Below are positions 50,905 to 53,808 of a DNA stretch of 53,808 nt, piece after piece. The number at the start of each line of letters is the position of its first letter. The stretch's first letter is position 1. The stretch comes from Salegentibacter tibetensis (GTDB taxonomy: Bacteria; Bacteroidota; Bacteroidia; Flavobacteriales; Flavobacteriaceae). Both the position numbers and the translations under genes were made by a program. The stretch lies in NCBI RefSeq assembly GCF_020164485.1, contig NZ_JAIQZA010000029.1:1-53808 (forward strand). The letters are read 5' to 3'. The notes below the pieces were generated by a model that was not told the origin of the DNA, searched no databases, and worked only from the letters and a program-made list of their open reading frames with translations.

Positions 50905-53532
50905 TTGGCAGCCAAGAAATCCCCTAAAGTTACTCCGTTAATGAAACAATACAATGCCATTAAGGCTAAGTATCCTGATGCCTTGTTGTTGTTTCGGGTA
51001 GGTGATTTCTATGAGACTTTTGGGGAAGACGCGGTAAAAACCGCACGGATTTTAAATATTATCTGTACTAACCGTAATAACGGGAGCGAGCGGACTGAGT
51101 TGGCTGGCTTTCCGCATCATTCTTTAAATACTTATTTGCCAAAACTGGTAAAAGCAGGGGAGCGGGTGGCCATTTGTGACCAGCTGGAAGATCCTAAAAT
51201 GACCAAAACCATAGTAAAGCGTGGCGTGACCGAACTGGTAACTCCCGGTGTGGCTTTAAGCGATGAGGTGCTTCAGAGTAAATCGAATAATTTCTTGTGC
51301 GCTATTCACTTCGGAAAGAAAATCTTTGGGGTTTCATTTTTAGATGTTTCCACGGGTGAGTTTCTTACCGCGCAGGGAAATTCAGAATATATAGATAAGT
51401 TACTTCAGAATTTTAGTCCCAGTGAGGTCTTGATCCCGAAGAAAAATAAGAAGGATTTTAAGCAAATTTTCGGGGAAGATTTTCATACATTTTACCAGGA
51501 AGATTGGGTTTTTAAACAGGACTTCGCCTACGAAACACTAAATGAACATTTTCAAACCAAATCTCTAAAAGGTTTTGGCGTGGAACACCTGGAAGAGGGG
51601 ATTATCGCCTCGGGTGCGATCTTGTATTATTTAGCCGAAACCCAGCATCGAAAGCTGCAGCATATCACGGCGATAAATCGAATCGCAGAAGAGGAATATG
51701 TGTGGATGGATCGCTTTACCATTAGAAACCTGGAGTTGTATCATTCTAACGCTGCCAACGCAGTGACTTTGCTGGATGTGATAGACAAAACCATTTCACC
51801 AATGGGCGGAAGGCTTTTAAAACGCTGGCTGGCGCTTCCTTTAAAGAACGCCGATAAAGTAAAAAAGCGGCACGAAGTTGTTGGATTTTTACTGGAGACC
51901 CCTTCAGTTTTAGCTGAAATTCAACAAAACATCAAAAAGATTAGCGACCTGGAACGACTTATTTCTAAAGTCGCCACGGGAAAAGTAACACCGCGGGAGG
52001 TACTTCAGCTTAATCATTCCCTGCAAGCTGTTATTCCAATAAAAGAACTTGCACTAAAAAGTAAGAACGAAGCCATAAAAGTGATTGGTGATAATTTACA
52101 TTCCTGCGAGGTGCTACGAAGTAAAATTACCGAAAGCCTGCACGAAGACGCCCCGGTAAATATTTTAAAAGGAAATTGTATAGCTGAAGGTTTTTCGGAA
52201 GAGCTTGACGATCTTAGAAAGATAGCTTTTTCCGGGAAAGATTATCTTGATAATATGCTCAAACGGGAAACTCAGAATACAGGGATTTCTTCTTTGAAGA
52301 TTGGTAGCAATAACGTGTACGGCTATTATATTGAAGTCCGCAACACACATAAAGATAAGGTTCCAGAAAGCTGGATTAGAAAACAGACTTTGGTTAACGC
52401 CGAGCGCTACATTACCGAAGAGTTGAAAGAATATGAAGCGAAGATTTTAGGTGCTGAAGAAAAGATTTTACACCTGGAACAACAACTTTTTGGCAAGTTG
52501 GTGATCTGGATGAATGATTATATTCAGCCGGTTCAGCAAAACGCTCAGCTTATTGCCCAATTGGATTGTTTATGCTCTTTTGCGCAGCAAGCTAAAACAG
52601 AAAATTACTGCAAACCTGATATTGAAGAACACCACGACCTGAATATAGAAGAAGGTCGCCACCCGGTTATTGAAAAGCAACTGCCCATTGGGGAAACTTA
52701 TGTGACCAACAATGTCACACTGGACAGGGAAAACCAGCAGGTAATTATGATTACCGGGCCAAATATGAGTGGTAAGTCGGCTATTTTGCGCCAAACAGCG
52801 CTTATCGTCTTAATGGCTCAAATGGGAAGTTTTGTGCCGGCAAAAGCGGCTAATATCGGTTTGGTAGATAAGATCTTTACTCGTGTTGGCGCCAGCGATA
52901 ATATTTCTATGGGTGAATCTACTTTTATGGTAGAGATGAATGAAACCGCAAGCATCCTAAATAATATTTCTAACCGTAGTTTGGTGCTTTTAGATGAAAT
53001 TGGGCGCGGAACCAGTACTTACGATGGGATTTCTATTGCCTGGGCTATAAGTGAATATTTGCACGAACATCCTGCAAAACCTAAAACCCTTTTTGCAACG
53101 CACTACCACGAACTGAACGAAATGTGCGATACTTTTGAGCGGATAAAGAATTTTAATGTTTCGGTAAAAGAGTTAAAGGATAACGTACTATTTCTTCGGA
53201 AGCTGGTTCCCGGAGGCAGCGAACATAGTTTTGGGATTCACGTAGCCAAAATGGCCGGAATGCCGCAGCAGGTTTTGCACCGCGCTAATAAGATTTTAAA
53301 AAAGCTTGAAAAATCGCACAAAATGCAAGATTCCGGGGAAGTTTTAAAAAAGTCGGCGGAAGAAGAAATGCAGCTTAGTTTCTTTAACCTGGACGATCCT
53401 ATTTTACAGGAATTAAAAGAGGAGTTGCTACATATAGATATTGATACGCTTACTCCTGTAGAAGCTTTGATGAAACTGAACGAGATTAAAAGAACGCTGG
53501 TAGGGAAGGAAAAGGCTAAAGCGAAGGCTTAG
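50905..53532 (+). CDS. mutS: DNA mismatch repair protein MutS
   Basis: An 875-residue protein that finds mismatches and starts repair with MutL. Domain I begins with the mismatch-probing Phe35-x-Glu37 in GDFYETFG. The connector, lever and clamp domains follow, and the ATPase domain contains Walker A GPNMSGKS (residues 618-625), the [11 protein letters not shown] stretch, Walker [17 protein letters not shown] and the FATHYHEL switch. The start codon is TTG at 50905, giving [17 protein letters not shown], a normal MutS beginning; an ATG at 50941 would remove 12 conserved residues. TACTTTAG at 50876-50883 may be its -7 box. No mutL is nearby. Confidence 0.97.
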   Translation: MAAKKSPKVTPLMKQYNAIKAKYPDALLLFRVGDFYETFGEDAVKTARILNIICTNRNNGSERTELAGFPHHSLNTYLPKLVKAGERVAICDQLEDPKMTKTIVKRGVTELVTPGVALSDEVLQSKSNNFLCAIHFGKKIFGVSFLDVSTGEFLTAQGNSEYIDKLLQNFSPSEVLIPKKNKKDFKQIFGEDFHTFYQEDWVFKQDFAYETLNEHFQTKSLKGFGVEHLEEGIIASGAILYYLAETQHRKLQHITAINRIAEEEYVWMDRFTIRNLELYHSNAANAVTLLDVIDKTISPMGGRLLKRWLALPLKNADKVKKRHEVVGFLLETPSVLAEIQQNIKKISDLERLISKVATGKVTPREVLQLNHSLQAVIPIKELALKSKNEAIKVIGDNLHSCEVLRSKITESLHEDAPVNILKGNCIAEGFSEELDDLRKIAFSGKDYLDNMLKRETQNTGISSLKIGSNNVYGYYIEVRNTHKDKVPESWIRKQTLVNAERYITEELKEYEAKILGAEEKILHLEQQLFGKLVIWMNDYIQPVQQNAQLIAQLDCLCSFAQQAKTENYCKPDIEEHHDLNIEEGRHPVIEKQLPIGETYVTNNVTLDRENQQVIMITGPNMSGKSAILRQTALIVLMAQMGSFVPAKAANIGLVDKIFTRVGASDNISMGESTFMVEMNETASILNNISNRSLVLLDEIGRGTSTYDGISIAWAISEYLHEHPAKPKTLFATHYHELNEMCDTFERIKNFNVSVKELKDNVLFLRKLVPGGSEHSFGIHVAKMAGMPQQVLHRANKILKKLEKSHKMQDSGEVLKKSAEEEMQLSFFNLDDPILQELKEELLHIDIDTLTPVEALMKLNEIKRTLVGKEKAKAKA

Positions 53533-53547
53533 CTTTACTTAACATTT

Positions 53548-53590
53548 GTCATTGCGAGGAAGGCCATAGCCTGACGCGGCAATCTGTTCT
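53548..53590. repeat. GTCATTGCGAGG-type repeat, partial copy
   Basis: The sequence GTCATTGCGAGGA, then GACGCGGCAATCT, matches the reverse complement of 33423-33458 and so is a second member of that family, with only one arm in view. It follows the mutS stop codon by 16 bases. Confidence 0.6.
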
Positions 53591-53808
53591 TTTAAACTTC
53601 TACTTCTTGCTAAACAGCTAGTTATAATGGTATTACTTTAGCAGGATTTTATAAAGATGATTTTTTATTTCAGATTTTTTTTCATTGTTGTCCGGTAAAA
53701 CCGGGATTTAAATTATTCATCAACTTAAGTTGTTGATATTGAGATGTCATATTTCTGTTTTTTAAAAGTAAGCCCCCTTTATCTCTGGGAATAGAGAATT
53801 CTGATATT
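53591..53808. other. Gene-free right end of the window
   Basis: No gene is evident. The stretch contains a near-palindrome at 53718-53738 (ATCAACTTAAGTTGTTGAT) and CCGGTAAAACCGG (53691-53703). It might be the beginning of a mobile element continuing beyond the window, but nothing here confirms that. Confidence 0.3.

Noticed and set aside
1-53808. tRNA, rRNA, tmRNA, RNase P RNA, CRISPR array or complete insertion sequence
   Set aside because: I read the intergenic gaps on both strands and saw no cloverleaf with a T-loop consensus, no regularly spaced direct repeats and no transposase gene. A tRNAscan or minCED run could still find something faint.

Overview
The window looks like a chromosomal segment of a marine-type Flavobacteriaceae bacterium (Bacteroidota), near Gramella, Salegentibacter or Zunongwangia; the genus is inferred from remembered protein similarity and was not tested. 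Supporting signs are AT-rich intergenic DNA, -7 promoter boxes of the form TAnnTTTG, several Bacteroidota-typical families (GSCFA, DUF4136, DUF4230, DUF4377, DUF5522, OMP_b-brl barrel, FolK-deoxynucleoside kinase fusion, long phenylalanine hydroxylase), many lipoproteins, and dispersed palindromic repeats between genes. I see no tRNA, rRNA, CRISPR array, prophage or complete insertion sequence.

Layout. 1-4.9 kb: a c-type cytochrome lipoprotein, a tandem universal stress protein, a small SpoU methyltransferase, an M1 aminopeptidase and a DksA-like zinc-finger protein. 4.9-8.1 kb: an unrecognised 480-residue protein downstream of a SulP anion transporter that has a structured leader. 8.3-13.7 kb: the GTPases Era and Der, then an outer-membrane barrel protein. 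14.0-17.2 kb (minus): a packed operon M23 peptidase - MerR regulator - LemA - TPM - TPM with a Gly-rich tail. 17.3-21.8 kb: AlaS, a GSCFA protein, a candidate small RNA and a DUF4230 protein. 21.9-26.3 kb (minus): phenylalanine hydroxylase, a DUF4136 lipoprotein and urocanate hydratase, so Phe and His catabolism. 26.4-30.5 kb: an NlpE-like lipoprotein, a DUF5522 protein, a small HExxH protein and a run of ACC-deaminase-like enzyme, glucosaminidase and HemL. 30.9-39 kb: a GH3-like protein, a DUF2797 protein, an AsmA-like protein, a queuosine-precursor transporter, FolK-dNK and a second SpoU methyltransferase. 39.3-49.5 kb: exported proteins including a tricorn-like protease, an amidohydrolase and an M20 peptidase, plus an ABC exporter. 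49.6-53.5 kb: a tandem ABC ATPase interrupted by a frameshift, then MutS.

Most genes are conserved housekeeping or envelope genes. The less ordinary content lies between and at the edges of genes: a candidate structured RNA at about 20.99-21.14 kb with its own promoter and a palindrome between the promoter boxes; a folded leader before sulP; at least five families of intergenic repeats, one of whose modules occur in two different arrangements; an inserted helical segment in phenylalanine hydroxylase; and the broken ABC ATPase. I did not find a clearly new multi-gene defence or metabolic system.
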